A stretch of DNA of 64,000 bases, from the NCBI GenBank assembly GCA_964236495.1, contig CAXSBR010000014.1:7586-71585 (forward strand). The letters run 5' to 3'. This stretch comes from CAXSBR01 sp964236495. GTDB taxonomy: Bacteria; Actinomycetota; Actinomycetes; Mycobacteriales; Jatrophihabitantaceae. This document shows, piece by piece, positions 27,720-39,087 of this stretch. The position numbers and the translations under genes are program-made. Numbering within the stretch: position 1 is the stretch's first letter; the number at the start of each line of letters is the position of its first letter. The notes under the pieces are model-generated. The model was not told the DNA's origin, searched no databases, and was given only the letters and a program-made list of their open reading frames with translations.

Positions 27720-28107
27720 GGCACGCCTCTCGCTGACGTCGGGAGCTGGTTGGTCGCGAACCTAGCGTGCGGACCCGGTGAGATACCAGAGCGACGTCGG
27801 AGGGCGGCATGGCGCGGCGGCGGCTTTCAGCCCGATGTGGAGGCGTTCGGGCGACCGGCGCAAGTAACGGACAACGCCGCCGGCGGGGATATTCGCCGAC
27901 GACGTCGTCGCAACGGAGGTGATCAGAGTGACCAGGCGCGCCGCCTTCGAGGACTTCGCCGTCAACCAGCGTCACTTCGCAGGTGGCGTCGTTACCTCAG
28001 CCATAAGTGGCTTGGTCGCCGCGTGGGTGCCCCGACCGTTCCCCTCTCGCCGCCGGAGCGCTGGGGTCGATGGCCGCCATGACGTTCCGCTTGCGATGTG
28101 TTCCATC
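27720..28107. other. acs-HAD spacer, no gene seen
   Basis: 388 bp without a convincing coding sequence; the open frames here are Arg-rich and unlike any family known to me. The acs promoter should lie near 27730-27800 but I see no clear hexamers. Confidence 0.5.
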
Positions 28108-29013
28108 TCACACCCAGCGCGGGCGTTTAGCAAGGGCAGAGCGGAAGTCGGCAACCCGCTGCCACTCGTTGGACGCCGCGGAGGCGAACGGATTACCTGC
28201 ACGCAGACATCGACGGATCACGGCGCTCAGCACGGCGAGCATCGAGGTCACCACCACCGCTCGAGCCAACCGCGCGACGGGCTTCACGTGCAGCAGGCCT
28301 AATCGACGCCGTACCTGAACGCTGTTGGTAAAGGTGAGCACCGGCCAATTCCTGGCCAGCGCCTGGCGCTGCAGAGCCCGGTCGGGGTTGACGACGACGG
28401 GGTTGCCCACCATTTCCAGCATCGGCAGGTCGGTGATCGAATCGGAGTAGGCGTAGCACCGTGCGAGGTCGTATCCCTTCGACACGGCCAGCGCCCTTAT
28501 GGCCGTTGCCTTGTTGTGCCCGTAGGCATAGAACTCGATCTCACCGGTGTAACGGCCCTCGTGTTCCACCATCCGGGTGGCGATGCTGGTGTCTGCGCCC
28601 ACCATTGCCGCGATCGGGTCGACCACCTCCGAGCCTGAGGACGACACGACCACGACGTCGAGCCCGTCAGCCTGATGTCGCCGAATGATTTGGACGGCCT
28701 CGGCGTAGATGAGCGGGTCGACAATCAGGTGCAGTGTCTCGGTGACGATGCCGCGAATCTGCTCGACGTTCCACCCGGCGCACAACTGGGTGAGGTAGAC
28801 GCGCATCTTCTCCATCTGGCGCTCGTCGATGCCCGACAGGGCGAATTTGGCCTGCGCGTAGGCACTACGCACCACCGCTCGCCGATTAATCAGGCCGCCC
28901 CGATAGAACGGCCGTCCGAACGCGAGCGTGCTCGACTTGGCGATGATGGTCTTGTCGAGGTCGAAGAAGGCCGCAGCCCTGCTGTCGTACGGTTTCACCT
29001 TCACCTCTGACAC
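28108..29013 (-). CDS. HAD-IB family phosphatase (SerB-like)
   Basis: 301 residues. HAD motif I is FFDLDKTII, motif II is VVVSSSGSEV, and motif III/IV is Lys in HNKATAIR plus YSDSITDLPML. The C-terminal extension has a hydrophobic segment (VVVTSMLAVLSAVI). The same HAD gene lies divergent from ssd and the Tad operon in Mycobacterium, so the linkage is old. Substrate not established. GTG start. Confidence 0.88.
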   Translation of the reverse strand: MSEVKVKPYDSRAAAFFDLDKTIIAKSSTLAFGRPFYRGGLINRRAVVRSAYAQAKFALSGIDERQMEKMRVYLTQLCAGWNVEQIRGIVTETLHLIVDPLIYAEAVQIIRRHQADGLDVVVVSSSGSEVVDPIAAMVGADTSIATRMVEHEGRYTGEIEFYAYGHNKATAIRALAVSKGYDLARCYAYSDSITDLPMLEMVGNPVVVNPDRALQRQALARNWPVLTFTNSVQVRRRLGLLHVKPVARLARAVVVTSMLAVLSAVIRRCLRAGNPFASAASNEWQRVADFRSALAKRPRWV

Positions 29014-29043
29014 GGTGCCGACAATACGACCGCGACGCCAGCA

Positions 29044-29074
29044 CCTGTGGACGAAGGCGCAGTTTGTCCACAGG
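29044..29074. promoter_or_regulatory. Palindrome with DnaA-box-like arms between HAD and ssd
   Basis: Perfect 9-bp arms CCTGTGGAC (29044-29052) and GTCCACAGG (29066-29074) with a 13-base loop. The right arm includes TTGTCCACA (29064-29072) and the left arm on the other strand TCGTCCACA, close to the actinobacterial DnaA box. It could equally be an operator for the divergent genes. Confidence 0.5.
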
Positions 29075-29123
29075 AGGCCGCTGGGGCCACCGCGGATCCG
29101 ATCCGGCGGCCAGCGTGGTCGCC

Positions 29124-29918
29124 ATGAAGCAGATGTCCACCGGATTTGGCCCGCACCCGGCTGTCGGCGTGCTCGGCGGCAGCGGCGGCGCCGGAGCGAC
29201 CGCGCTGGTGGCCGCGCTTGCAGCGTGTGCGCAATCGAGCATCATCATCGATTTGGACGCCCTGGGTGGCGGCATCGACGTCGTACTGGGCGCCGACGAG
29301 CAGCCCGGCGCGCGGTGGTCTGGGTTGCATGCGACCGGGGATCGGTTGGATCCCGCACAGCTGCTGGAAGGCCTTCCGCGGTGGGGCGACATCCCGGTGC
29401 TGGCGTGCGATTCGTCAGCGGTTCCCGACGCAGATGCCTGCCGGTCGGTACTCGGCGCCGCTCGTGAGATCGGCACCACCGTGGTCGACCTCGGCCGATG
29501 CTCGACCCCGGCTCGCGATGTCGCGGTGTCGGCGTGTTCGGCCGTTGTGCTGGTGGCGACCGCCGACATCTGCGGCGCCACCGCCGCGGCCGCAATGCAG
29601 ACTCGCCTGGTCGAAGACGGCTACGCAGCTGCGCTGACGCTGGTGGTTCGCCGCCACCGCGCCGTCGTATCGGCTCGACGTATTGCCGACGTCCTCGGTT
29701 TAGGACTCACCGGCACCCTCGACGATGACGCCGGTTTACGCAGCGGCCGCGACCGCGGCATCGATGCGCGCCGGCTGAACCGAGGGACCCGGGCACTTGC
29801 GCGCCAGCTGCTGGGCTGGGTTGCTCAGTTGACCGAGTCGCCGGCAGCGGGAAGTGCCGCTGTGGCCCTCGAAGTGTCGACCACGGTGCCCCATCCCGTA
29901 CTGGTGGGACGGCGATGA
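29124..29918 (+). CDS. ssd: Septum-site-determining-like protein Ssd (CpaE/TadZ-type)
   Basis: 264 residues, MinD/ParA-like fold. The deviant P-loop GGSGGAGAT lacks the usual lysine, as in actinobacterial Ssd proteins. SSIIIDLDALGGGIDVVLG, VVDLGRCSTP and the C-terminal DVLGLGLTGTL follow the family. In Tad systems such proteins localise the pilus machine; mycobacterial Ssd affects septation. First gene of the Tad operon, ATGA overlap with tadA. Confidence 0.87.
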   Translation: MKQMSTGFGPHPAVGVLGGSGGAGATALVAALAACAQSSIIIDLDALGGGIDVVLGADEQPGARWSGLHATGDRLDPAQLLEGLPRWGDIPVLACDSSAVPDADACRSVLGAAREIGTTVVDLGRCSTPARDVAVSACSAVVLVATADICGATAAAAMQTRLVEDGYAAALTLVVRRHRAVVSARRIADVLGLGLTGTLDDDAGLRSGRDRGIDARRLNRGTRALARQLLGWVAQLTESPAAGSAAVALEVSTTVPHPVLVGRR

Positions 29919-31099
29919 TCACCTCCGCGCCGCTTCTGGGAGACATCCGCGCCCGGTTGGCCCGCGAGGGAACCGGCGCCGGCGGGGACGTGGCTTCGGC
30001 GATGACGGCTGCACGTCGCGACGCCGGCATCCTGGCCGACGACGCCGTGCTGGCGCGGTGGGATTCGGCGTTGACCGCAGAGCTGTGCGGAGCCGGGCCG
30101 CTGGAGGACTTGCTGGCCCTCGACGGCGTCACCGACGTCCTGGTCAACGCACCTGACGAGGTGTGGATCGACCGCGGGTCGGGCCTCGAACGCGCCGACG
30201 TGGGCTTCGCCTCCGACACCGAGGTGCGCGCGCTGGCCTACCGGCTGGCCGCCGCGGCCGGTCGCCGGCTGGACGACGCGGCGCCGTTCGTCGACGCGCA
30301 GCTGCCCGATGGCACCCGACTGCACGCGATCCTGCCGCCCCTGGCGCTGCACACCACGCTGTCGTTGCGGGTGCTGGCTCGGCGGCGGATGGAGCTCGGC
30401 GATCTCATCAGCGCCGGCACTCTGACGATCGAAGTGGCTGAGCTGGTCCGGGCACTCGTACGCGCTCGGCTGGCCCTTCTCATCAGCGGTGGCACCGGTA
30501 GCGGCAAGACCACCGTGCTCGGCGCCCTGCTCGGAGTGGTCCCAGCGGATCAACGGATCGTGCTCATCGAGGACGCCGCCGAAGTGACTACTCGCCACCA
30601 GCATGTGGTTCGGCTGCTGGCGCGCACTGCGAACGTCGAGGGTGCTGGTGGCGTGGGCCTGCGTGAGCTGGTTCGCCAAGCGCTTCGGATGCGGCCTGAT
30701 CGCGTCGTCGTCGGGGAATTCCGTGGCGGTGAGGTCGTGGAGCTGCTGGCAGCGCTGAACACCGGCCATGCCGGCGGCGCTGCGACAGTGCACGCCAACG
30801 GCATCGCAGAGCTGCCCGCGCGGCTGGAAGCGCTGGGCGCGCTGGGTGGTTTGGACCGCGGCGCGCTGACTGCCCAGGCCGCATCGGCGCTGGAGGTCGT
30901 TCTACACCTGCACCGCAACGCCAACGGCCGGCGAACGGTGAGCCAGATCGGCTGCTTCTCTAGCGGCACGGCCGGCTTGGAAGTGCAACCGGTGTGGACC
31001 GCCGCATCCGGACTCGGCAGCGGAGCCGCGCCGCTGTGCCGTCGCCTGCTCGAGCACGGGTGTGCCGAGCTGCCGACTCTGCTGGCCGGTGTGCTGTGA
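29915..31099 (+). CDS. tadA: Tad pilus assembly ATPase TadA/CpaF
   Basis: 394-residue secretion ATPase that powers Flp pilus assembly at the membrane. N-terminal domain LLALDGVTDVLVNAPDEVWIDR, Walker A SGGTGSGKTT (about 191-200), Asp box LIEDAAEV, Walker B-like MRPDRVVVGEFRGGEV and the His box TGHAGGAATVHAN are present. Overlaps ssd and tadB by four bases each. Confidence 0.95.
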   Translation: MITSAPLLGDIRARLAREGTGAGGDVASAMTAARRDAGILADDAVLARWDSALTAELCGAGPLEDLLALDGVTDVLVNAPDEVWIDRGSGLERADVGFASDTEVRALAYRLAAAAGRRLDDAAPFVDAQLPDGTRLHAILPPLALHTTLSLRVLARRRMELGDLISAGTLTIEVAELVRALVRARLALLISGGTGSGKTTVLGALLGVVPADQRIVLIEDAAEVTTRHQHVVRLLARTANVEGAGGVGLRELVRQALRMRPDRVVVGEFRGGEVVELLAALNTGHAGGAATVHANGIAELPARLEALGALGGLDRGALTAQAASALEVVLHLHRNANGRRTVSQIGCFSSGTAGLEVQPVWTAASGLGSGAAPLCRRLLEHGCAELPTLLAGVL

Positions 31100-31929
31100 G
31101 CGCGCAGTGGTTGGTGGCGGCCGGTCTGCTGCTTATGCCGGCTCGTCCGTCGCTGGCGTCGGCACGGTTGGGTGGTCGCGTTCGTGGCGGTGCACCGGCC
31201 GACGTTGAGGCTGACGACGCGGCCGGCGTTGACTCTGGTCAGCACTGGATGCACGGCATCCGGCTCGACCGGCGACCGCTGGTCGCTGTCGCCGGTTCCA
31301 CCGCCGGCGGCGCCGCAGTGCTAACCGGTGCCGCGCTGCCCGTCGCTGCGAGCATGGCGTTGATCGCGGTCGTGGTCGTCGACGAGGTGGCCTGCGCGGC
31401 GGCGCGGCGTCACACTGACGCCGAGGAACGCGGCGTCGCGGCCGCCGTCGAAGTGTTGGCCGCGGAGTTGGCCGCCGGGTCCAGGGAACCGGCTGCTCTG
31501 CGTGCCGCGGCCGACGCCGGAGGACGCGCAGCACAATGTCTGCGCGCTGCGGCGGGGCTGGGCGAGATCGGCGCCGATCCGACGACGGCCTTCGACGGCG
31601 CCTTCGCCGGACTGGCCGGAGCGTGGCAGATCCGGTCGACCTGCGGCACTGCGTTGGGGCCGTCGGTGGCGTCGGTAGGTGACGATCTGTCCGCGCGCAT
31701 CGCGCGACGGCGGGCGTTGGACGCAGCCCTTGCCGGAGCCCGAGCGTCCGGAGCGATGCTCGCGTTGCTGCCAGTGCTGGGCGTGGTCCTAGGCGCGGCG
31801 ATGGGCGCTTCGCCGCTGTCGTTCCTGTTCGGTGGCGGACGCGGGTCGTTGGCCTTGCTCGCCGGCGTCGGGCTCGAGGTGAGCGGCTGGTTCTGGATCA
31901 GGCTGCTGATTCGACGGGCGTCGCTGTGA
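31096..31929 (+). CDS. tadB: Tad pilus membrane protein TadB
   Basis: 277-residue inner-membrane platform protein of the GspF fold. Hydrophobic helices near 70-100 and 235-272 enclose a cytoplasmic helical domain (AVEVLAAELAAGSREPAAL, DDLSARIARRRALDAALAGAR). GTG start overlaps the tadA stop. The sequence is divergent and the call relies on position as well as topology. Confidence 0.82.
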   Translation: MSAQWLVAAGLLLMPARPSLASARLGGRVRGGAPADVEADDAAGVDSGQHWMHGIRLDRRPLVAVAGSTAGGAAVLTGAALPVAASMALIAVVVVDEVACAAARRHTDAEERGVAAAVEVLAAELAAGSREPAALRAAADAGGRAAQCLRAAAGLGEIGADPTTAFDGAFAGLAGAWQIRSTCGTALGPSVASVGDDLSARIARRRALDAALAGARASGAMLALLPVLGVVLGAAMGASPLSFLFGGGRGSLALLAGVGLEVSGWFWIRLLIRRASL

Positions 31930-32714
31930 CGACGCTGTGTGCGTTGGCCCTGGCGTTTCTGCTGCTCGCACCTGTTCGCCCTCGGCGAGCCGCCGAGCGC
32001 CGATTGACCCAGTCGGGGCTGCCCAGGTTGACGCCCCAGCAGTCAGGCGCAGTGCTGGCAAACGCGTCCGGCGAACGGAAAGATGCCGACGAACCGGCAG
32101 CGGCCCGGCAGGTGCGCCGGCTCCCTGTCGTCAGTGCGCTGGCCGTCGTCGTCGCCTGCGTGGCCTTCTTTCAGGTGCCGGGGATCCTGTTTGCTCCGCC
32201 GGCAGGCGCGGCCGCGTTCGTGCTCACTCGGCGGTTGGGCGCACGCACGGCCGGTCCCGACCGCCGGGAGATCGAGTCGCTGCCTGTACTGCTCGAGCTA
32301 CTCGCAACCGCCATCCGCTCCGGTGCCGCGCTGTCCACGGCACTGACCTGCGTGGCGGCCGTCGCGACCGGAGCACCGGGGGTGGCGCTAGGCCGGACGG
32401 CAGCGCTGCTGCGCTTGGGTGCGCCGCCGATCCAGGCGTGGAAATCGCTGCGCGATCATCCGCAGTTGGGTGCGCTGGCAGTCGTCGCGACGCGCTCGGC
32501 CGACAGCGGAATCCGCCTTGCCGAAGGCCTGTGCAGGCAGGCCGAGACCTACCGCGACGACCTGCGAGCCGCAGACGCGGCCCGTGCCTCGAAAGTTGGC
32601 GTGATCGCACTGCTTCCGGTCGGACTGTGCTTCCTGCCCGCGTTCGTCTGCCTGGGGATCGTGCCGATCGTGGCCGGTATCGCGGGAACCGCCTTCGGCG
32701 GGTTGAGCCGATGA
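31926..32714 (+). CDS. tadC: Tad pilus membrane protein TadC
   Basis: 262 residues, GspF-like. Helices near 1-20, 65-100 and 235-260; the cytoplasmic part has LPVLLELLATAIRSGAALSTAL and FLPAFVCLGIVPIVAGI at the end. GTG start overlaps tadB. TadB and TadC together form the membrane platform. Confidence 0.85.
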   Translation: MTTLCALALAFLLLAPVRPRRAAERRLTQSGLPRLTPQQSGAVLANASGERKDADEPAAARQVRRLPVVSALAVVVACVAFFQVPGILFAPPAGAAAFVLTRRLGARTAGPDRREIESLPVLLELLATAIRSGAALSTALTCVAAVATGAPGVALGRTAALLRLGAPPIQAWKSLRDHPQLGALAVVATRSADSGIRLAEGLCRQAETYRDDLRAADAARASKVGVIALLPVGLCFLPAFVCLGIVPIVAGIAGTAFGGLSR

Positions 32715-32882
32715 CTGCGTGCCTGACGACCGCGCCAAGCGAAGAACTGTGCACACGCCGATCACCGACCCGTCTCCGCCCGCTGCACAGCGCAGCCGCT
32801 AGAGATCCCGCACCCGACAACCGACGTCTCGTGCGCCTGCCGTTTTCCGGAACCGCCGGACGGTCGACCCGAAGGAGCAGCC

Positions 32883-33113
32883 ATGTTTTCATCATGCTTC
32901 ACAGCAGTTCGTCTCGTCATCGCCGCCATCGCGGTGATCCGCCGCCGACTGTCCACCGCCGCAACTGACGCCGGCATGACCACCGCCGAGTACGCGGTGG
33001 GGACGGTCGTCGCGGTCGCCTTCGCTGCGGTGCTGTTCAAGGTGGTACAGAGCCCGGCGGTGCACGCCGCCCTGTCCGGGATCATCACCCACGCGCTCAA
33101 CACCAAGTTGTGA
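32883..33113 (+). CDS. flp: Flp-type pilin, DUF4244
   Basis: 76-residue pilin precursor. A prepilin-peptidase signal Gly31|MTTAEY, with Glu at +5 and Tyr at +6, is followed by a hydrophobic helix AVGTVVAVAFAAVLFKVV, so the mature pilin would be about 45 residues. Ribosome site GAAGGAG six bases before the ATG is the strongest in the operon, as expected for the major subunit. No prepilin peptidase gene is in the window. 168 bases separate it from tadC. Confidence 0.88.
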   Translation: MFSSCFTAVRLVIAAIAVIRRRLSTAATDAGMTTAEYAVGTVVAVAFAAVLFKVVQSPAVHAALSGIITHALNTKL

Positions 33114-33229
33114 ATCTCCACTTACGCGCACGCTCGGGCGGTGCGTTGTGCACTGATCTTCCAGCGGTGGACGGCTCAGGCGACCGACGGCCCGCGACCC
33201 GCTGTCGATGTGCAGCGGGGGGCACTGAC

Positions 33230-33688
33230 ATGAGGAGCGCCCCGTTGGCCGAGAGCGGGGGACGTGGTGTCAGGTGCGTCCGTCGGTTGTCAGCGCAGGA
33301 CAGCGGCATGGTGAGCGTGGAGATGGCCGCTGCGTTGCCGGTGCTCATGATTCTGGTATTCACCGGCATCTATGCCGTACGCGTCGTGGATGCCCGTGCC
33401 CAGTGCGTGGACGCCGCACGGGAAGTCGCCCGCGCCGCCGCCCGGGGTGACGGAACCGCCGTGGCGCGGGGGCGGCTGATGCTGGGCGATGCAGCGACAG
33501 TCAGCGTGTCGACGTCCGGTGACAGCGTCACTGGACGCACGTCGGTGCGGGTGCATCCGGGTTGGTCCGGACTGCCGGGGGTCACCGTGACCGAAACCGC
33601 GACGGCGGCTATGGAACCCGCCGCAGGCTCGACTACGCAACCGTCTGCACGCGCTGCTGGCGGTTCGGCAACGCCGCAGCCGCCATGA
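33230..33688 (+). CDS. TadE-like pseudopilin
   Basis: 152 residues from ATG 33230. A cleavage-like signal G|MVSVEM (Glu at +5) precedes a single hydrophobic helix AAALPVLMILVFTGIYAV, then a small extracellular domain with a Thr/Ala/Pro-rich end. Type as in Rv3655c of Mycobacterium. ATGA overlap with the next gene. Confidence 0.8.
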   Translation: MRSAPLAESGGRGVRCVRRLSAQDSGMVSVEMAAALPVLMILVFTGIYAVRVVDARAQCVDAAREVARAAARGDGTAVARGRLMLGDAATVSVSTSGDSVTGRTSVRVHPGWSGLPGVTVTETATAAMEPAAGSTTQPSARAAGGSATPQPP

Positions 33689-34113
33689 GTCCGGCAGCAA
33701 GGCGATCGAGGGCCGGCACAGCGCGGTTCGGTTCCGCCGGCTGCACCCGGGACACCGGCTCGGCCAGCCTCTGGGTGCTTGCCGGAGGATTGCTGGTGCT
33801 CGTTCTGGCGCTCGCCGTCGGTCTGCGCGCAACAGCGGTAGTGGCGCGGCACCGCGCTGAGGCCGCCGCAGATCTCGCAGCGCTGGCAGCAGCACAGGGC
33901 ATCGGCGTCGACGACACGACGGTCACGATGTGCCGTCGGGCCGCTCGGATTGCGGCGGTCAACGGTGCCCGGCTGCAAACCTGCACCGTTCGGCTGAACC
34001 CGAGCGCTCGAGCGGGCACGGTGCAGGTGACTGCTGCGGTGCTCGTGCGCATCGCCGGCATCGGCTCCCGGCAGGCACTGGCGCGAGCCGAAGCTCAGCG
34101 TGATCCCGGCTGA
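33685..34113 (+). CDS. TadG-like pilus protein (Rv3654c type)
   Basis: 142 residues. DTGSASLWVLAGGLLVLVLALAVGLRATAVVARHRAEAAADLAALAAAQ is reduced here to its key parts: a Gly-Ser signal, one membrane helix (about 25-45) and the conserved AEAAADLAAL segment. Lacks the Glu+5 of true pilins. Last gene of the Tad operon. Confidence 0.8.
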   Translation: MSPAARRSRAGTARFGSAGCTRDTGSASLWVLAGGLLVLVLALAVGLRATAVVARHRAEAAADLAALAAAQGIGVDDTTVTMCRRAARIAAVNGARLQTCTVRLNPSARAGTVQVTAAVLVRIAGIGSRQALARAEAQRDPG

Positions 34114-34131
34114 AGCACGGTCGGCGAACGT

Positions 34132-34253
34132 GATTACTGGGGCGCCCGCGCATCGTTACCCGGGCGCCGTGCGTGGTTACTGGGGCGGCCGCAACATCGT
34201 TACCCGGGCGCGGCATCGTTACCCGGGCGCCGTAGATCGTTACCCGGCGCCGC
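34132..34253. repeat. Array of six short GTTACCCGGGCG-type repeats
   Basis: Six units at about 34132, 34154, 34175, 34198, 34218 and 34238, each g(a/t)tac(c/t)(c/g)gggcgc, spaced 20-23 bases. Located between the converging Tad operon and surface-protein gene. The CCCGGG cores are themselves palindromic. Confidence 0.85.
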
Positions 34254-34290
34254 TGAGCGCCGCTTCACCTGGGCCACACCCCGGGCACCG

Positions 34291-36078
34291 TCAACGATGG
34301 CTGCCGCGTACCCAACCAGGGCGACGACGCCCGGCCAGGCACAACGCGACGCCGGCCAGAATCGCAAGTAGTGACGCGATGACCATCGGTCGTGTCTGCT
34401 GGGCTCCGGTGCTGGCCAGTTTGGTGGCGCCGGCCGCGGCTTGCGCCGATGAGCTGGCCGGTGCAGCGGTCGACGACGAAGCCGCGACCAAGACCGCCGT
34501 GGAAGTCGGCGCACTGGTCGCCGGGTCGGTCGCGGTCGGCTGCGGAGTCGTCGACGTGGGCGCGACAGTTGACGCAGGCGGTGTAGTGGTCGCAGTGCTG
34601 CTGGTGGGAGCCGCCGCGACGGCCGTCAACTCGACGAGCACGAAGTCTTCGCACACGCCGGCCTGCTGTGCGGTCACCTTGTGGCCGCGAATACGTCGGG
34701 GAACAAGCTTGACGAGGCTCTTGTGAGCCGTCACCGCGGGCAGCCCAGCGGCCGAGCCGGAGCCCGACACGCTGCCGGAATCTTGGACGTCGCAGTCTTG
34801 ATCAATGGCGTCGGAACTGGCGCTGATACCCAGCTCGTCGGTGCCGACGGTGGACGCCTTGACGACGATCGCCGTCGAGGCGCTCTTGCCGGGCGCGATC
34901 GTGTCCAGCGGCCAGTAGCCGTACGACGGTCGCTTCACGTCGCTGGAGCCGGCGGCAATAGCCAGCGTGCGGGCGCCGCCGCTGCCACTCGGCGCGCCGG
35001 GCATCGGCGCAGAGTTGGTGATCTGGAAGTGAGCGCGTCCACCGTCGTCTGCGAAGTCCGCGCCGAAAAGGTACGAGTTCGGTGCTGCGTTAGGTCCCTC
35101 GTTGTGCACCGTGCCGGTAAGGGTGACGGTCTTGCCGACGACAACGCGGGCATGGTCGGGGTTCACGGTCAGGATGAGCTTGGCGGAGCCGACGAAGTAG
35201 ACAGTGGCCTGCACGCGATTGGGTGCGGGCGTCGTTGGCAGTGCAGGGTTCAGCGCGACGGTGAACTTAGCGGGAGGGCTGGCTGGGGTCGCGGTCGAGC
35301 TGGTCGTGAAGCCGATTCCGACGATGATGTTGGCCCCGGCGGCCAGCGGTCCGGTACCGCAGGTAACAGTCCGTCCGTCGGGTCCGCCGACGGGGGCCAC
35401 ACAAGCCAGCGGCGTTCCGGTGTCGTCGGCGTTATCAGTCCACCACTGCTCGAACCGCGTCGGCGGGAAGTCAGGGTCGAGGCGCAGAGTCGACGGCAGG
35501 GTGATGACGACGGTTGCGTTGGGCACCGCTGGTCCGTTATTGACGACCTGCGCGCCGAAGTCCACCGAGCCGTCGATGGCTAGCGGTGCTGCCTGATCCT
35601 CACCGAAGCCCGCTGGCAGGCACACCACAGGCCCTGGCGCAGCTGCGTTGGGCCCCGTGCACGGTGGGCCGGCTACGGCGAGCGCCGTTGGAGCGTGCGT
35701 GGTCGCGGTCGTACCCGACGACGGACCCGGCTTTGCTGACGACGGCGACGCTGAGGATTTGGCTGACGACGGGCCCGCCGACGCCTGGGCCGTAGAGGAC
35801 CGGGCAGCCGAGGACCGGGCCGTAGAGGACTGGGCCGTCGAGGACTGGGCCGCCGAGGGCCGGCCGGACGACGAGTTCGTCGCCGAGGTCGACCTGGTGG
35901 AGCTCGGTGCCGCCGGGCGAGCGGTCGAGGGCCGCGCCGCAGTTGAGGAGCGCGCAGCGGCGCGCGAGGCGGTGGCGGCGTGTGGCACCGGCCGCGCGCC
36001 GGCTACACCCGCAGGTAGGCCGACAAGCGCGACGGCGGCGCAACTGGACAGCCCAGCGAGCAAGGTCAGTCGACGCAT
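34291..36078 (-). CDS. Sortase-type (LAxTG) surface protein with DUF11-like domains
   Basis: 595 residues. Signal peptide (MRRLTLLAGL to about residue 30); Ser/Thr/Ala-rich stalk (35-145) with five-residue repeats; then two or three beta-sandwich domains of DUF11/CARDB type (VDFGAQVVNNGPAVPNATV, ILTVNPDHARVVVGKTVTL). A Thr/Ser/Pro-rich stretch follows and a cell-wall sorting signal: LASTG (554-558), a hydrophobic helix and an Arg-rich end. LAxTG is the motif of class E sortases; none is in the window. ATG 36078 has GGGAGA upstream. Confidence 0.85.
   Translation of the reverse strand: MRRLTLLAGLSSCAAVALVGLPAGVAGARPVPHAATASRAAARSSTAARPSTARPAAPSSTRSTSATNSSSGRPSAAQSSTAQSSTARSSAARSSTAQASAGPSSAKSSASPSSAKPGPSSGTTATTHAPTALAVAGPPCTGPNAAAPGPVVCLPAGFGEDQAAPLAIDGSVDFGAQVVNNGPAVPNATVVITLPSTLRLDPDFPPTRFEQWWTDNADDTGTPLACVAPVGGPDGRTVTCGTGPLAAGANIIVGIGFTTSSTATPASPPAKFTVALNPALPTTPAPNRVQATVYFVGSAKLILTVNPDHARVVVGKTVTLTGTVHNEGPNAAPNSYLFGADFADDGGRAHFQITNSAPMPGAPSGSGGARTLAIAAGSSDVKRPSYGYWPLDTIAPGKSASTAIVVKASTVGTDELGISASSDAIDQDCDVQDSGSVSGSGSAAGLPAVTAHKSLVKLVPRRIRGHKVTAQQAGVCEDFVLVELTAVAAAPTSSTATTTPPASTVAPTSTTPQPTATDPATSAPTSTAVLVAASSSTAAPASSSAQAAAGATKLASTGAQQTRPMVIASLLAILAGVALCLAGRRRPGWVRGSHR
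35787..35861 (-). repeat. 15-bp tandem repeat in the surface-protein stalk
   Basis: Five units, plus-strand consensus gggccgtagaggact, encode Ser-Ser-Thr-Ala-Gln/Arg type pentapeptides in the minus-strand gene. A likely site of length variation among strains. Confidence 0.85.
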
Positions 36079-36641
36079 GATTCTCCCGGGGCAGCAATGC
36101 GAGCAGGGCAGAGGATCGGGCAAGGCGGGAACGAAAAGGCAGGGGAGCAAGCAATGCAGGGGGATCGCGCAAGGTAGAAGCGAGCCAGGTCGGGTTTGTG
36201 CAAGTCAGGGGATCTTGCAAGGCAGGGGATCTTTTAAGGCAGGGAATCGAGGACGACCGATCGTGCAGGTGGGGATGGCGCTCAGCCGCGATGCAACGCA
36301 TCACCTGGGCAGAATGTAGCCGTTGGTGACCACGATCAGGAATCGTCGAGGGGCTCAGCTGCGTAACGCTTGTCGAGGTCACGCAGCGGCCGTGCCCGCC
36401 GAAGCGGCCACACACAGCGCAGCAGTAAGCCGCTCCAGCGCCGCGACAGGTGCGGCCACAGTCTGTCGGACCCGATCTGACGGCGATTGTGATGCACGCC
36501 TCTGGTCGATTCTGTGCAGCCCTATAGACTCCGCTCACCGTTTGGCAACTGTCGGACAACTGTCTGGCACATCTCTGGCACCGCTGGTAAGCGCGCGCCG
36601 CGTCCCCAGTCGAACGGGCTCAGAAGAAGGAGTAATGCGCT
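36079..36641. other. Divergent region between surface-protein gene and hppA
   Basis: 563 bp with no credible gene. It holds the degenerate 17-bp repeats (36090-36257), a -10-like TATAGA at 36523-36528 pointing to hppA without a well-placed -35, and a 9-base direct repeat (CAACTGTC type) near 36545-36560. Confidence 0.5.
36090..36257. repeat. Degenerate 17-bp repeats upstream of the surface-protein gene
   Basis: The unit gcaaggcaggggatctt occurs twice nearly perfectly (36200-36233) and five or so times in weaker form from 36090 onward. All lie within the first 180 bases upstream of the surface-protein start. Confidence 0.75.
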
Positions 36642-39044
<2,403 letters not shown>

Positions 39045-39087
39045 ACTACGGAACTACTGGGCGGCTCGCGGCTCCTGCCCGGCTCGC

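Noticed and set aside
27750..28082. Small open frames in the acs-HAD spacer
   Set aside because: Overlapping frames on both strands, Arg-rich, no ribosome sites, no recognised families.
36090..36257. CRISPR array from regular 17-bp repeats
   Set aside because: Units are degenerate and contiguous with no unique spacers of constant length, and no cas genes are present. No other CRISPR-like array was seen in the window.
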